From: Anabaena sphaerica FACHB-251
GTDB lineage: Bacteria; Cyanobacteriota; Cyanobacteriia; Cyanobacteriales; Nostocaceae
Assembly (NCBI RefSeq): GCF_014696825.1
Contig: NZ_JACJQU010000026.1
Location: 1 to 64,000, forward strand
DNA length: 64,000 nucleotides
Direction: 5' to 3'
The translations under genes and the position numbers were made by a program. Shown here piece by piece: positions 37,565 through 46,818 of the stretch. The notes under the pieces are model-generated. The model was not told where the DNA came from. It ran no database searches and saw only the letters and a program-made list of their open reading frames with translations. Position 1 is the first letter of the stretch; the number at the start of each line of letters is the position of its first letter.

Positions 37565-38890
37565 ATGACAAAGCACAAAATTTCCAAGAAAGTCTCCACA
37601 GCTTTAATTAATTCCCTTGGTGCAGGAGTAGTACCCAGAACAGGAATTGAACATATAGCAGTAGGTAGAGAAAAAGAACTAAACAGCCTCCTACAAAATC
37701 TCAACGATATATCAGAAGGTGTAGCCGCATTTCGGTTTATAATTGGCAACTACGGCTCAGGTAAAAGCTTCATGCTGCAAATGATTCGTAACCGCGCCAT
37801 CGAACAAGGATTTGTAGTTGCTGATGCTGATTTATCCTCTGGACGCAGACTAGCAGGAAGCAACAACGAAGGTTTAGCAACCTATCGAGAATTGATGAGT
37901 CATCTCGCTACAAAAACGCGTCCTGATGGTGGTGCTTTAGTTTCCATATTGGAAGGATGGATTAATAAAATTCAGCAAGAAATCGCCAAAGAAACAGGAA
38001 TGCGTCCTAACGATGAAGGTTTTGATGAACAAGTAGAAATAAAAATTCGGGAAGTAGTTGGATATATTGAAGACTTAGTGCATGGCTTTGATTTTGGTAG
38101 TGTAATTATTGCTTATTGGCGCAGCTATCGCTTAGATGATGATAATTTAAAAAATGCCTCTTTACGCTGGTTAAGAGGAGAATTTAACACCAAAACAGAA
38201 GCTAAAGCTGCTTTAGGAGTACGCGTAATTATTGATGATGATACTTGGTACGATTACATCAAATTATTAGCTAAATTTGTTGCCGAAATTGGCTATAAAG
38301 GGCTTTTAATTTTAATAGATGAAGCCGTAATTTTATATCAAATAACTACCACAGTTACTCGTGAAAAAAACTATAATAGATTGTTAGCAATGTTCAATGA
38401 TACCATGCAATGTAAAGCCGAAAATCTCGGTATTATCATTGGTGGAACTATAAAATTTTTAGAAGACCCAAATCGGGGGCTTTTTGCTGACCCAGCTTGG
38501 CGTAGACGTACCAAAGAAAGCCGCTTTGTTACCCAAGCTAATGTACAAGAATACATGGGTCCCGTCATTCGTCTTAACCCCTTAACTGAGACAGAAATTC
38601 TCACACTTTTACAAAGATTAACGGAAATTCATGTGCTGAATTTTGGTTATGAACAAAGATTTAAAAATAGTGATTTAAAAGAATTTGTCCAAGAAATTAT
38701 CACTCGCTTAGGTGCAGAGGCATTGTTGACACCAGGAGAAATTATCCGAGATTTTATTAGTGTGTTGAATGTTCTCTATCAAAACCCAGAGATTAAGTTT
38801 TCTGAATTGATTCACGGTGCTAATTTTAAACCCACCGCTGCGGGTAAAGATGATAATTTAGATGATGATGCAGCCGAATTTAGTTTGTGA
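37565..38890 (+). CDS. BrxD-type ATPase (DUF2791, BREX/Shango-like)
   Basis: A 441-residue P-loop ATPase of the BrxC/BrxD group. Walker A is in FIIGNYGSGKSFML (residues 58-71), preceded by a conserved VGREKELN at about 33-40. Walker B is LLILIDEAVIL near residue 250. The blocks NYNRLLAMFNDTMQ, GIIIGGTIKFLED and RRRTKESRF are typical for BrxD. In BREX type 2 and in Shango this ATPase is paired with an Lhr-like helicase, which is encoded about 1.6 kb downstream. No pglX, pglZ or BREX methylase is present, so full BREX is excluded within this window. Confidence 0.85.
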   Translation: MTKHKISKKVSTALINSLGAGVVPRTGIEHIAVGREKELNSLLQNLNDISEGVAAFRFIIGNYGSGKSFMLQMIRNRAIEQGFVVADADLSSGRRLAGSNNEGLATYRELMSHLATKTRPDGGALVSILEGWINKIQQEIAKETGMRPNDEGFDEQVEIKIREVVGYIEDLVHGFDFGSVIIAYWRSYRLDDDNLKNASLRWLRGEFNTKTEAKAALGVRVIIDDDTWYDYIKLLAKFVAEIGYKGLLILIDEAVILYQITTTVTREKNYNRLLAMFNDTMQCKAENLGIIIGGTIKFLEDPNRGLFADPAWRRRTKESRFVTQANVQEYMGPVIRLNPLTETEILTLLQRLTEIHVLNFGYEQRFKNSDLKEFVQEIITRLGAEALLTPGEIIRDFISVLNVLYQNPEIKFSELIHGANFKPTAAGKDDNLDDDAAEFSL

Positions 38891-38904
38891 TTCAATATCT
38901 TTTC

Positions 38905-40302
38905 TCACTCTTTAGTAATTGGTAAACCTAGCCAATCACTAAGTTCTTGAGCTAACCAATCTAATTCTATGGTACTCACAGAAAACATATTATTTTGACT
39001 GGTATGAATTTCATACTTTGTCAGTCCCGCCCAGATAATTAAACAAGGTTGAGGAGCAAGATTATAATAGATACTACCACGCTCCAAGCGAATAATATTT
39101 TTTATGTTACTCGGAAGTGGATTATAGCGCCTCATACCAAATAAGTCATAGCATAAAGAAATTTGTCGTTTATTGATATAAAGCCTTTTCCTACCATATA
39201 AGGAAACAAGAATGATAGAAAATAATACTAATATATTAATTGGAAGTAGCAAGCCTGAAATAATACCAGAAGAATGTACAACAAATGCAAGTGCAATGTA
39301 AATGGACATGACAGTTACAAAATACCAAACAAACATCACTCCTAGTCTTGAAAATCCTTGTTTGGGGGAAAGGATAATTTCTATAAAATTAGCATTTTTA
39401 TTTAAAATTACCTGACTACCAAAAGGCTTTTCTAAAGTTAAATTAGAGGTTTTTACTGGAGTATGAATTTGATTGATAGGCATCTGTAAAGCCTGTAAAG
39501 CCTGATCAGCAGAAGCCAAACGTTTACTCAAAATCGGTTGTGTCATCCTCCGCAACCAATTACTAAAATCGGGGCTAATATTAGCTACTTGTTCAAATTT
39601 AATGACTAAATCTTGTTGCGGTAAATCTGCGGGATGTTGACCGGTAACTAAATAAATTAAAGTTGCACCCAAACCATAAAGATCAGAAGCTGGAGTGGCT
39701 TTACCACTAAATTGCTCAGGTGGCATATATCCATAACTACCGACAACAGTCATCGTACTATTGCTTCTGACAATAGTCTGTACTGAACCAAAATCAACTA
39801 AATAAACATCACCGACGCTATTACCAGAGCGATTTGTTAATAATATATTGCTAGGTTTAATGTCACGATGAATTACTGGTGGTTGTTGACTGTGTAAATA
39901 TTTAAGAATTTCTAGTAATGCTGTTGCTATTTCCTTGACTTCTTTTTCACTAAAACTACGTCCTGTTTTCAGTTGGGTTTCTAAAGATTCAGCAGGAATA
40001 TAACTCTGTACAAGTGCAAATCCTTTATAATTTGGTGTATCTAATTCAAAATAGTCTAAATAACGGGGAATAGCTGGGTGAGAAAGTGATTTTAGTGTTT
40101 CTGCTTCCCGCTCAAATAGCTTTAAGTCGTGCCATTGAAACTCATCATCAAAAGTCAGTAATTTAACTACTACCAGTTCTTGGGTTTGCAAGTCACGAGT
40201 TAGCAGCGTCCTCCGTCCAGCTTTTTTACCCAGTTGCTGCTGCACTTCGTAGCGTTCTAATAGCGTCTCTTTGGTAAAATCACCTGAATCTTGATTTGTC
40301 AT
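38905..40302 (-). CDS. Membrane Ser/Thr protein kinase (Hanks type)
   Basis: A 465-residue kinase. The catalytic domain covers about residues 18-275: Lys47 in VVVKLL, the HRD loop HRDIKPSN at 145-152, DFG at 170-172 and a PPE motif in GYMPPEQF. Two hydrophobic helices near 325-375 and a short C-terminal domain follow. All catalytic residues are intact. The gene lies on the opposite strand between the BrxD-type ATPase and the helicase, ending 14 bp after the ATPase stop. Kinases also accompany BREX type 2 (PglW), but this one looks like an ordinary cyanobacterial Pkn, so a link is uncertain. Confidence 0.88.
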   Translation of the reverse strand: MTNQDSGDFTKETLLERYEVQQQLGKKAGRRTLLTRDLQTQELVVVKLLTFDDEFQWHDLKLFEREAETLKSLSHPAIPRYLDYFELDTPNYKGFALVQSYIPAESLETQLKTGRSFSEKEVKEIATALLEILKYLHSQQPPVIHRDIKPSNILLTNRSGNSVGDVYLVDFGSVQTIVRSNSTMTVVGSYGYMPPEQFSGKATPASDLYGLGATLIYLVTGQHPADLPQQDLVIKFEQVANISPDFSNWLRRMTQPILSKRLASADQALQALQMPINQIHTPVKTSNLTLEKPFGSQVILNKNANFIEIILSPKQGFSRLGVMFVWYFVTVMSIYIALAFVVHSSGIISGLLLPINILVLFSIILVSLYGRKRLYINKRQISLCYDLFGMRRYNPLPSNIKNIIRLERGSIYYNLAPQPCLIIWAGLTKYEIHTSQNNMFSVSTIELDWLAQELSDWLGLPITKE

Positions 40303-40398
40303 TTTGCTAATTTTACAACTTCGTTAATTTTATAACTTAACTCCTTGTTACTAGATTACTATAAGCTTACTTAGATCAGCAACTAGCATGAAACGCTC

Positions 40399-40429
40399 AG
40401 ATCCCCGACTTCTCTAAGATATGGGGGGT
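40399..40429. repeat. Dispersed palindrome AGATCCCCGACTT, copy 3 (degenerate right arm)
   Basis: CAGATCCCCGACTTCT is followed by a decayed right arm around ATGGGGGG. It lies between the divergent kinase and helicase genes. Confidence 0.7.
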
Positions 40430-40484
40430 TTTGTTGTTAAGAAACACTGTATTCTGTGATTATTCTTCCATCAGTCTTCCATCT

Positions 40485-42659
40485 ATGAGCAACAGCACAT
40501 TTTCTAGACTCGCACCTTTTATTCAAGAATACATTTATCTTCACAATTGGACAGAATTAAGACCAGTACAAGTTGCAGCTTGTGAAGTTATATTTGAGAC
40601 CGAAGCTCATTTGCTGGTTGCGGCTGCTACCGCTGCGGGAAAAACCGAAGCAGTATTTTTACCTATTTTAACTTTATTACAAGAAAACCCAACTACGACA
40701 ATAGGTGTATTGTATATTAGTCCCATCAAAGCTTTAATTAATGACCAATTTCAACGCCTGAATGATTTATTAAAAACCGCAGATATTCCTGTATATTCTT
40801 GGCATGGTGATATATCTCAAAGTCGCAAAAATAAACTTTTAAAAAGCCCTCAAGGTATTCTACAAATTACACCAGAATCTTTAGAAAGTTTATTAATTAA
40901 TAAAAATCAGGAACTAATCAGATTATTTGCTGATTTACGGTTTATCGTTATTGATGAAATTCACGCTTTTATGGGATCTCAAAGAGGTTTTCAAATTATT
41001 TGTCAATTACAACGTTTAGCAAAATTCACCAAAATCCAACCCCGACGCATAGGTTTATCAGCAACTCTCGGTGATTACTCAATGGCTGAAGAATGGTTAA
41101 GTTCAGGAACTGAGAAATCAGTAATTACCCCAAATATTGAAGCAGAAAAGCGACAAATCAAACTATCTATAGAACATTTTTTTACTAATAAAGAAATTGA
41201 ATTATCAGACCATGAACAATATATTTTTAACATCACTAAATCCCGTAAATGTTTAATTTTTGCTAATAACCGCACGCAAACAGAATCTATTATTTCTTCT
41301 TTGCGGAACATAGCCAAAACAGCAGGATTTCCAGATATATATCATGTCCATCATGGTAGTATTTCTGCCAGCTTACGACAAGCTGCTGAAAATGCCATGC
41401 GTGAACCTCATATTCCTGCGGTGACAGCAGCAACTTTGACTTTAGAATTAGGGATAGATATCGGTTATTTAGAAAGAGTTATTCAGTTAGAATCACCTTT
41501 ATCTGTTGCGAGTTTTTTACAAAGATTAGGACGCAGTGGTAGAAGAGGTGAATCGGCGGATATGCGTTTTGTTTGTGCTGAAATAAAGCCTTTATCAGAA
41601 GCTGCTTTACCGGAACAAATACCCTGGCAACTTTTGCAGTCTATCGCTATTATTCAACTTTATTTAGAAGAACGTTGGATTGAACCAATTACACCAATTA
41701 AATATCCTTGGAGTTTACTTTATCATCAAACTATGAGTATTTTAGCAGCAACGGGAGAAATTTCACCTGCTGCTTTAGCTCAACAAATTTTGAATTTATC
41801 ACCTTTTGCTCATATTTCTACTGATGATTATAAGTTATTACTACGATATTTAATTGATCTTAATCATATTCAAAAAACTGAACAAGGTAAATTAATTATT
41901 GGTTTAGCAGGAGAAAAGATAGTTAATAAATTTCAGTTTTATGCTGTGTTTGCTGACCATCAAGAATATACTGTTAAACAAGGAACAACAGCAATTGGTA
42001 GTATTGTCACACCTCCTACTGTGGGTAATCAATTTGGGTTAGCTGGTAAGAGTTGGGAAGTGTTAGAAGTTGATTTTAAAAAGCAGGTAATTTTGGTGAA
42101 ACAGGTTGAGGGTAAAGCTAATGGTAAAGATAATATCTATTGGCGGGGTGGTAGTGGTAATATTCATACTAGGATTTTACAACGAATGCGTCAGGTTTTG
42201 TTAGAAGATACAGAATATAGTTATTTACAAAAAAATGCTAAATTGCGTTTGCAGGAAGTTCGCAAATTAACACGAAAGTTGGGATTAGATAAACAGAATA
42301 TTCTGCTATTGGAAAAAAATAAATGCTGCATCTTTCCTTGGATGGGTACTGTGGCTTACCGCACGTTAGAAAGGTTGCTTAATTGCTTTTGTCGAGAATC
42401 TTTAGAAATTAGCAGTATTGGGGGAATAAATCCCTATTATTTGACTTTGAAGTTAGGTAAGGATAAATTTTCATCTGTTTATTCAGAAATTGCTTCGTTA
42501 TGTGAGCAAAGAATTACAGCAGAAAATTTAGTTAGTCATGCAGAAGCGCCAGAATTACAAAAATATGATCAGTTTATTCCCTATGAACTGTTACGGAAAG
42601 CATTTGTTAATGATTATTTGGATATAGAAGAAATGAAAAAGCAGGTTTCCCTTTGGTAG
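40485..42659 (+). CDS. Lhr-like DEAD/DEAH-box helicase (BrxH/Shango SngC-like)
   Basis: A superfamily 2 helicase of 724 residues from the ATG at 40485; a longer start adds residues without conservation. Motif I is ATAAGKTEA near residue 50, motif II is DEIH near 157, motif III is SAT in IGLSATLGD, and motif VI is LGRSGRRGES near 350. The C-terminal 350 residues lack known enzymatic motifs but have the winged-helix-plus-extra-domain layout of Lhr-type helicases. It probably acts with the BrxD-type ATPase and the TerB-C-like protein. The kinase gene interrupts the operon on the other strand. Confidence 0.87.
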   Translation: MSNSTFSRLAPFIQEYIYLHNWTELRPVQVAACEVIFETEAHLLVAAATAAGKTEAVFLPILTLLQENPTTTIGVLYISPIKALINDQFQRLNDLLKTADIPVYSWHGDISQSRKNKLLKSPQGILQITPESLESLLINKNQELIRLFADLRFIVIDEIHAFMGSQRGFQIICQLQRLAKFTKIQPRRIGLSATLGDYSMAEEWLSSGTEKSVITPNIEAEKRQIKLSIEHFFTNKEIELSDHEQYIFNITKSRKCLIFANNRTQTESIISSLRNIAKTAGFPDIYHVHHGSISASLRQAAENAMREPHIPAVTAATLTLELGIDIGYLERVIQLESPLSVASFLQRLGRSGRRGESADMRFVCAEIKPLSEAALPEQIPWQLLQSIAIIQLYLEERWIEPITPIKYPWSLLYHQTMSILAATGEISPAALAQQILNLSPFAHISTDDYKLLLRYLIDLNHIQKTEQGKLIIGLAGEKIVNKFQFYAVFADHQEYTVKQGTTAIGSIVTPPTVGNQFGLAGKSWEVLEVDFKKQVILVKQVEGKANGKDNIYWRGGSGNIHTRILQRMRQVLLEDTEYSYLQKNAKLRLQEVRKLTRKLGLDKQNILLLEKNKCCIFPWMGTVAYRTLERLLNCFCRESLEISSIGGINPYYLTLKLGKDKFSSVYSEIASLCEQRITAENLVSHAEAPELQKYDQFIPYELLRKAFVNDYLDIEEMKKQVSLW

Positions 42660-42734
42660 AGGGATAAAATTTAAAGTGCTATTATCGTTGTTGTCAACTT
42701 AACGAAGCAGTTCTGTACACTTATAGCCAAAAAT

Positions 42735-44168
42735 ATGAATTACAAGATGGATTCTACCAATAGTTCTATAGCTACAGAAAAAACGGCTGTTGTCATTGGG
42801 GGAAGTATCGCCGGAATGTTGGCGGCTCAGGTGCTGACTAAACATTTTGACCGTGTAATAATTTTAGAACGGGATCTGCTAAAAACAATAGAACAAGCAG
42901 AACAACGCCCTGGTGTCCCCCAATCTCTTCATGTTCATGGTTTACTGATGCGGGGTCAACAGATTTTAGAACAGTTATTTCCTGGTATCGTTGCTGAATT
43001 AGCAGATTCAGGCGCACCCCTGATCAACTGGACAGCAGATTGTCCTTGGTTGGGTTTTGGTGGCTGGTCGCCCCGCTTTCGTTCTCATTTGACTACCCCC
43101 ACCTTTAGCCGGAATTTGCTGGAATTGACTATCCGCAAACATTTGGCTGCAAATGACCGTGTGGAATTTAGGTCAGCAACACAGGTAACTAGCTTGCTAT
43201 CCAATGTCAACAAAACTGCTGTTACTGGTGTGCAGATACGCACGGGTAATGAACCGGAAACAGAGATATTTGCTGATTTGGTGGTGGATGCAACGGGGCG
43301 GAATTCCCGCACACCTCACTGGTTGCAAGGGATGGGCTATGAACCACCCCAGGAAACAATTGTCAATTCTTTTTTAGGCTACGCTAGTCGCTGGTATCAA
43401 CTTCCGGCTGATTTGCAAATTGATTGGCACTCAGTTTTTATCACGGCACAACCACCAGGCACTCGTGGGGGTGTGCTTTATCAAATCGAAGGTAAACGCT
43501 GGATTCTGACAATGGTTGGTATTGGTCGAGATTATCCACCTACTGATGAGGCAGGTTTTTTAGAATTTGCTCGCAGTTTGCGATCGCCTATGATCTACGA
43601 AGCCATCAAAAATGCCGAACCAATCTCACCAATTTACGCCTATAAACGTACAGAAAACAGTCTGCGTCATTATGAAAAACTGTCTCGGTTCCCAGAAAAT
43701 TTGGTGGTATTAGGTGATGCTGTTTGTAGCTTCAATCCTGTTTACGGTCAAGGTATGACTACCGCTGCTTTGGGTGCTGTGACTCTGGATGAATGTTTAA
43801 GCCAACAAGGTAATTTAATTGGTCTATCTCGACGGTTTCAAAAGCAACTCAATCAGGTAATCAGTGTACCTTGGATGATGGCTACAGGTGAGGATTTCCG
43901 TTGGTCTACAACCGAGGGAGGACAACCCAGTTTTATCAATAAAATGATGCAAAGATATTTAGAACAAGTGCTGGTGTTACAAAGCAAAAGTGCGGAAGTT
44001 CATCAGTTGTTTTTAGAAGTAGTTAACATGATCAAACCTCCCAGCGCATTTTTCCATCCTAGAATTTTAATACAGGTTTTAAGACAGGTTTTTGCTTTCC
44101 AGATTCAAGGGGAAAATTTGAATCAGGGGGAAAGTTTACCAAAATCTCTACCTGCGGTTGTGAAGTGA
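42735..44168 (+). CDS. FAD-dependent oxidoreductase
   Basis: A 477-residue flavoprotein. The dinucleotide-binding motif is VVIGGSIAGMLAA at about residues 19-31 and is followed by the ERD acidic end (IILERD). A second FAD motif, VVLGDAVCSFNPVYGQGM, is typical of p-hydroxybenzoate hydroxylase and related monooxygenases. The substrate is unknown. It lies 75 bp after the helicase on the same strand, but no functional link is evident. Confidence 0.83.
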   Translation: MNYKMDSTNSSIATEKTAVVIGGSIAGMLAAQVLTKHFDRVIILERDLLKTIEQAEQRPGVPQSLHVHGLLMRGQQILEQLFPGIVAELADSGAPLINWTADCPWLGFGGWSPRFRSHLTTPTFSRNLLELTIRKHLAANDRVEFRSATQVTSLLSNVNKTAVTGVQIRTGNEPETEIFADLVVDATGRNSRTPHWLQGMGYEPPQETIVNSFLGYASRWYQLPADLQIDWHSVFITAQPPGTRGGVLYQIEGKRWILTMVGIGRDYPPTDEAGFLEFARSLRSPMIYEAIKNAEPISPIYAYKRTENSLRHYEKLSRFPENLVVLGDAVCSFNPVYGQGMTTAALGAVTLDECLSQQGNLIGLSRRFQKQLNQVISVPWMMATGEDFRWSTTEGGQPSFINKMMQRYLEQVLVLQSKSAEVHQLFLEVVNMIKPPSAFFHPRILIQVLRQVFAFQIQGENLNQGESLPKSLPAVVK

Positions 44169-44238
44169 GTTGAAGAATTTATCTGCTTTTGTGGGGTGGG
44201 CATCTGCCTACCCTCATCATGTAATATAAAACTAAATT

Positions 44239-45393
44239 TTAGTTATTTCTCAGAACTCCTAAACCAGCTTTAGTTTCAATATAATCTGCTAACTTGATAA
44301 AGTCTTCACGCGGATGGCATCTTCCCCCAATGAGATCAAATGCTAACCTACTACCGGGATTGTCTGGATTTTCGAGGATATGTATACCCCAATAATAAAG
44401 TAAATCGCTGGAACGAATACAAACCTCTTCTGGATCTATACAATGAAATTTATCATCTATTTTACTAATTTGTTGATAAGCCCCAAAATAGACTTGTTTC
44501 ATAAGCTGAAAACGTTTGATACCAGGGTCTTTAAAATTATTGACTACAACAAATAAATGAGCAATTTTGTTGATTTTACGTATTTCTTGAACAGTACCTT
44601 GAATAACTTTTCCATGCTTATTAATTCCTAGCGGATTTAAAGTTGTTGGTATGATACAGTAATCAAATTTCTGAATTAGCTCTATGGGATTTCTTTCCAG
44701 TGCAGGTGAGCAATCACAAATTACTATTTGACAATCACGGGCTGCATCTTCATGCCAATCCATACCATCAAACACTTGAATAGTTGTACCAACACCTTTA
44801 GGATTAGGAACAAAAACACCATCACCTACTAGTTTTTGCAGATTTTGTTCTGGGTCTAAATCTACAAGGGCAATATTAAATCCTTGTAGTGCTAATGCAC
44901 CTGCTAAATGTCCCGCTACCGTCGTTTTCCCGACTCCACCTTTACAAGTAAAAACTCCAAAATAAACTTTTTTTGGAGGATCTGTTTTTATGGTTTCCTC
45001 TGTTTCTTCCGGTCCATTAACTTCTACAATCTTATTCTCATAGGCAATTGCACAGCGAATTTTAGTATTTCTATCCCAGCCTCTGATTAAAGCTAATGCT
45101 GGTCCCCCGAAACCTTTTGTAGTTATAAACCAACCAAAATTAAATTGTTTTCCTTCCGGGGAATCCAAATAATCAGCAAATTTTAAAAGTTGTGGTGCTG
45201 TTACATTACCCTTTAGCCATTTCACCTGAACAGCACCAGTTAAGTTTCCTTTTTTGATAACTAAATCATATCCAGGTTGGTTAGGTTTGGCAGTTTCAAC
45301 CGTCCAGCCGGCTTTATGGATCAGTCTTGCTACGTGCTGCTCAAAGTGGGTAAAATCCTGGATAAATTCTGCTGGTTCCAAAGATGATGGCAT
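44239..45393 (-). CDS. Fusion of an Mrr-like restriction domain and a ParA-type ATPase
   Basis: A 384-residue two-domain protein. Residues about 12-115 look like an Mrr-type restriction endonuclease domain: FEQHVARLIHKAGW, then the catalytic pattern GYDLVIKKG...GAVQVKW, with Asp43, Gln56 and Lys58 in the D-(E/Q)xK arrangement. Residues about 144-384 are a ParA/MinD-type ATPase: deviant Walker A CKGGVGKTT at 150-158, DLDPEQN at 178-184 (Walker A-prime) and IVICDCSP near 225. No parB or plasmid genes are adjacent, so segregation is unlikely. The architecture suggests ATP-controlled DNA cleavage, perhaps defence. That role is inference. Confidence 0.82.
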   Translation of the reverse strand: MPSSLEPAEFIQDFTHFEQHVARLIHKAGWTVETAKPNQPGYDLVIKKGNLTGAVQVKWLKGNVTAPQLLKFADYLDSPEGKQFNFGWFITTKGFGGPALALIRGWDRNTKIRCAIAYENKIVEVNGPEETEETIKTDPPKKVYFGVFTCKGGVGKTTVAGHLAGALALQGFNIALVDLDPEQNLQKLVGDGVFVPNPKGVGTTIQVFDGMDWHEDAARDCQIVICDCSPALERNPIELIQKFDYCIIPTTLNPLGINKHGKVIQGTVQEIRKINKIAHLFVVVNNFKDPGIKRFQLMKQVYFGAYQQISKIDDKFHCIDPEEVCIRSSDLLYYWGIHILENPDNPGSRLAFDLIGGRCHPREDFIKLADYIETKAGLGVLRNN

Positions 45394-45701
45394 ATAACGA
45401 ATTTCAGTATTTTAGCTCAGTTGAATTAATATAATTAAGTATACTCTATGACTGTAAATTTTTAAACCTAGTAAATTTGTATAGATGATATCGAATGAAT
45501 CTATTAACCAGATAGATTCCTAGCTTCTCAGGGAAGTCAGGGAACTGACAAAAGTAAAGTTATATTTAATAATTTTAAGTATAAATACGTAAAAACTCCC
45601 AATTTTTGTAAAACTTCCCAAAAGTTATCTTATTCCTACAAACAAAGCAAAAATTTTCAGTTAACCTATAAACACCACTACTTACAATAATCAAAATCAT
45701 T
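45394..45701. other. 308-bp AT-rich divergent promoter region
   Basis: No gene and no clear repeat seen. It separates the divergent Mrr-ParA and metallophosphoesterase genes. Confidence 0.6.
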
Positions 45702-46532
45702 ATGCACAGAATATTATCTGGACCGTTGACTACAGAGAAAATAACGGTAAAAATTGCGGGTTTACCTGCATCATTACAAGGTAAAAAATTGGTGCAAATG
45801 TCAGATTTTCATTATGATGGTGTGCGATTGTCAGATAAAATGTTAGCAAAAGCGATCGCAATTACTAACCAAGCACAACCAGACTTAATTTTATTAACCG
45901 GCGACTACATCACCACCAGTACAGAACCCCTTCATCAACTAGTAAAACATCTGAAAAAATTGCAAAGTCGTCATGGTATTTATGCCGTACTGGGAAACCA
46001 CGATTTATATTATAGAAACTCCCAATCTGAAGTTACAGATACTTTAACAAACATAGGTATTCATGTTCTCTGGAATCAAATTTCCTATCCGCTAGGAAAA
46101 GAATTGCCATTTGTAGGACTAGCAGATTTTTACTCAAAAGAATTTAATCCCGCACCAGTCATGAACCAGCTAGACCCTACCACACCCCGCATAGTTTTAT
46201 CCCACAACCCAGATACAGCAGAAATATTGCAAAAATGGCGTGTAGATTTGCAATTATCTGGTCATACTCACGGGGGACAAATCGTTATTCCTGGCTTGGG
46301 ACCAGCATTAAAGATTTACCAAAAAATTGCTATAAAAACGCCCAAAAAACTGCACCGATTCCTCCCATTTTTGCGAGGAGAACAGGCTATAATCAGTAAT
46401 TGGGAATTGTCACAGGGCTTACATCTTCTGGGCAAAAATCAACTATATGTCAATCGCGGCTTAGGTACTTATTTCCCAGGACGTTTATTTTGTCCGCCGG
46501 AAGTGACTATAATTACTTTAGAAGCTCAGTAA
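45702..46532 (+). CDS. Calcineurin-like metallophosphoesterase
   Basis: A 276-residue enzyme with the dimetal motifs in order: VQMSDFHYDG, ILLTGDYIT, VLGNHDLYY, LSHNPD and LSGHTHGGQ. The YaeI-like layout suggests a phosphodiesterase, in some homologues acting on UDP-diacylglucosamine or membrane lipids. There is no obvious signal peptide. The substrate is unknown. Confidence 0.9.
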   Translation: MHRILSGPLTTEKITVKIAGLPASLQGKKLVQMSDFHYDGVRLSDKMLAKAIAITNQAQPDLILLTGDYITTSTEPLHQLVKHLKKLQSRHGIYAVLGNHDLYYRNSQSEVTDTLTNIGIHVLWNQISYPLGKELPFVGLADFYSKEFNPAPVMNQLDPTTPRIVLSHNPDTAEILQKWRVDLQLSGHTHGGQIVIPGLGPALKIYQKIAIKTPKKLHRFLPFLRGEQAIISNWELSQGLHLLGKNQLYVNRGLGTYFPGRLFCPPEVTIITLEAQ

Positions 46533-46568
46533 GGTTAATCTATTAATTAGTCATGATTAATTGAGAAG

Positions 46569-46662
46569 ATGCAAAAATTAGCCCTAGACAAATTAGAACA
46601 TTTTGGAAGTGCAATTATTAGATTTTACCAAAGTCGATGATTTAGAAAGTTGGTTAAGTTAA
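46569..46662 (+). pseudogene. Frameshifted DUF4351 fragment
   Basis: An ATG-started frame (KLALDKLEHFGSAI) runs out of frame near 46617, but the next frame reads LDFTKVDDLESWLS and then a TAA stop. Joined across one extra base, this matches the C-terminal DUF4351 helix pair of Rpn/transposase-like PD-(D/E)XK proteins of cyanobacteria. Only about 30 codons remain. Confidence 0.6.
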
Positions 46663-46818
46663 AGTTAATAACTCTATTAGCTCTCTGGTAGAAACCCAAC
46701 TACTTACCTAAAAAAAGCAGATTTAAAAAAAATCCTCTTTTTTAAAGAAAAAATTAGCCGGAAAAATTTATAATTTAATGATAATTTTAAGAATTGTGAA
46801 CGGTTAACAATCAAGGTT

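Noticed and set aside
37565-42659. Complete BREX system
   Set aside because: BrxD-like ATPase and helicase are present, but no PglX methylase, PglZ phosphatase or BrxC/PglY protein is encoded nearby.
44239-45393. Plain chromosome or plasmid partition ParA
   Set aside because: The N-terminal nuclease-like domain and the absence of parB or parS-like repeats nearby argue against simple segregation.
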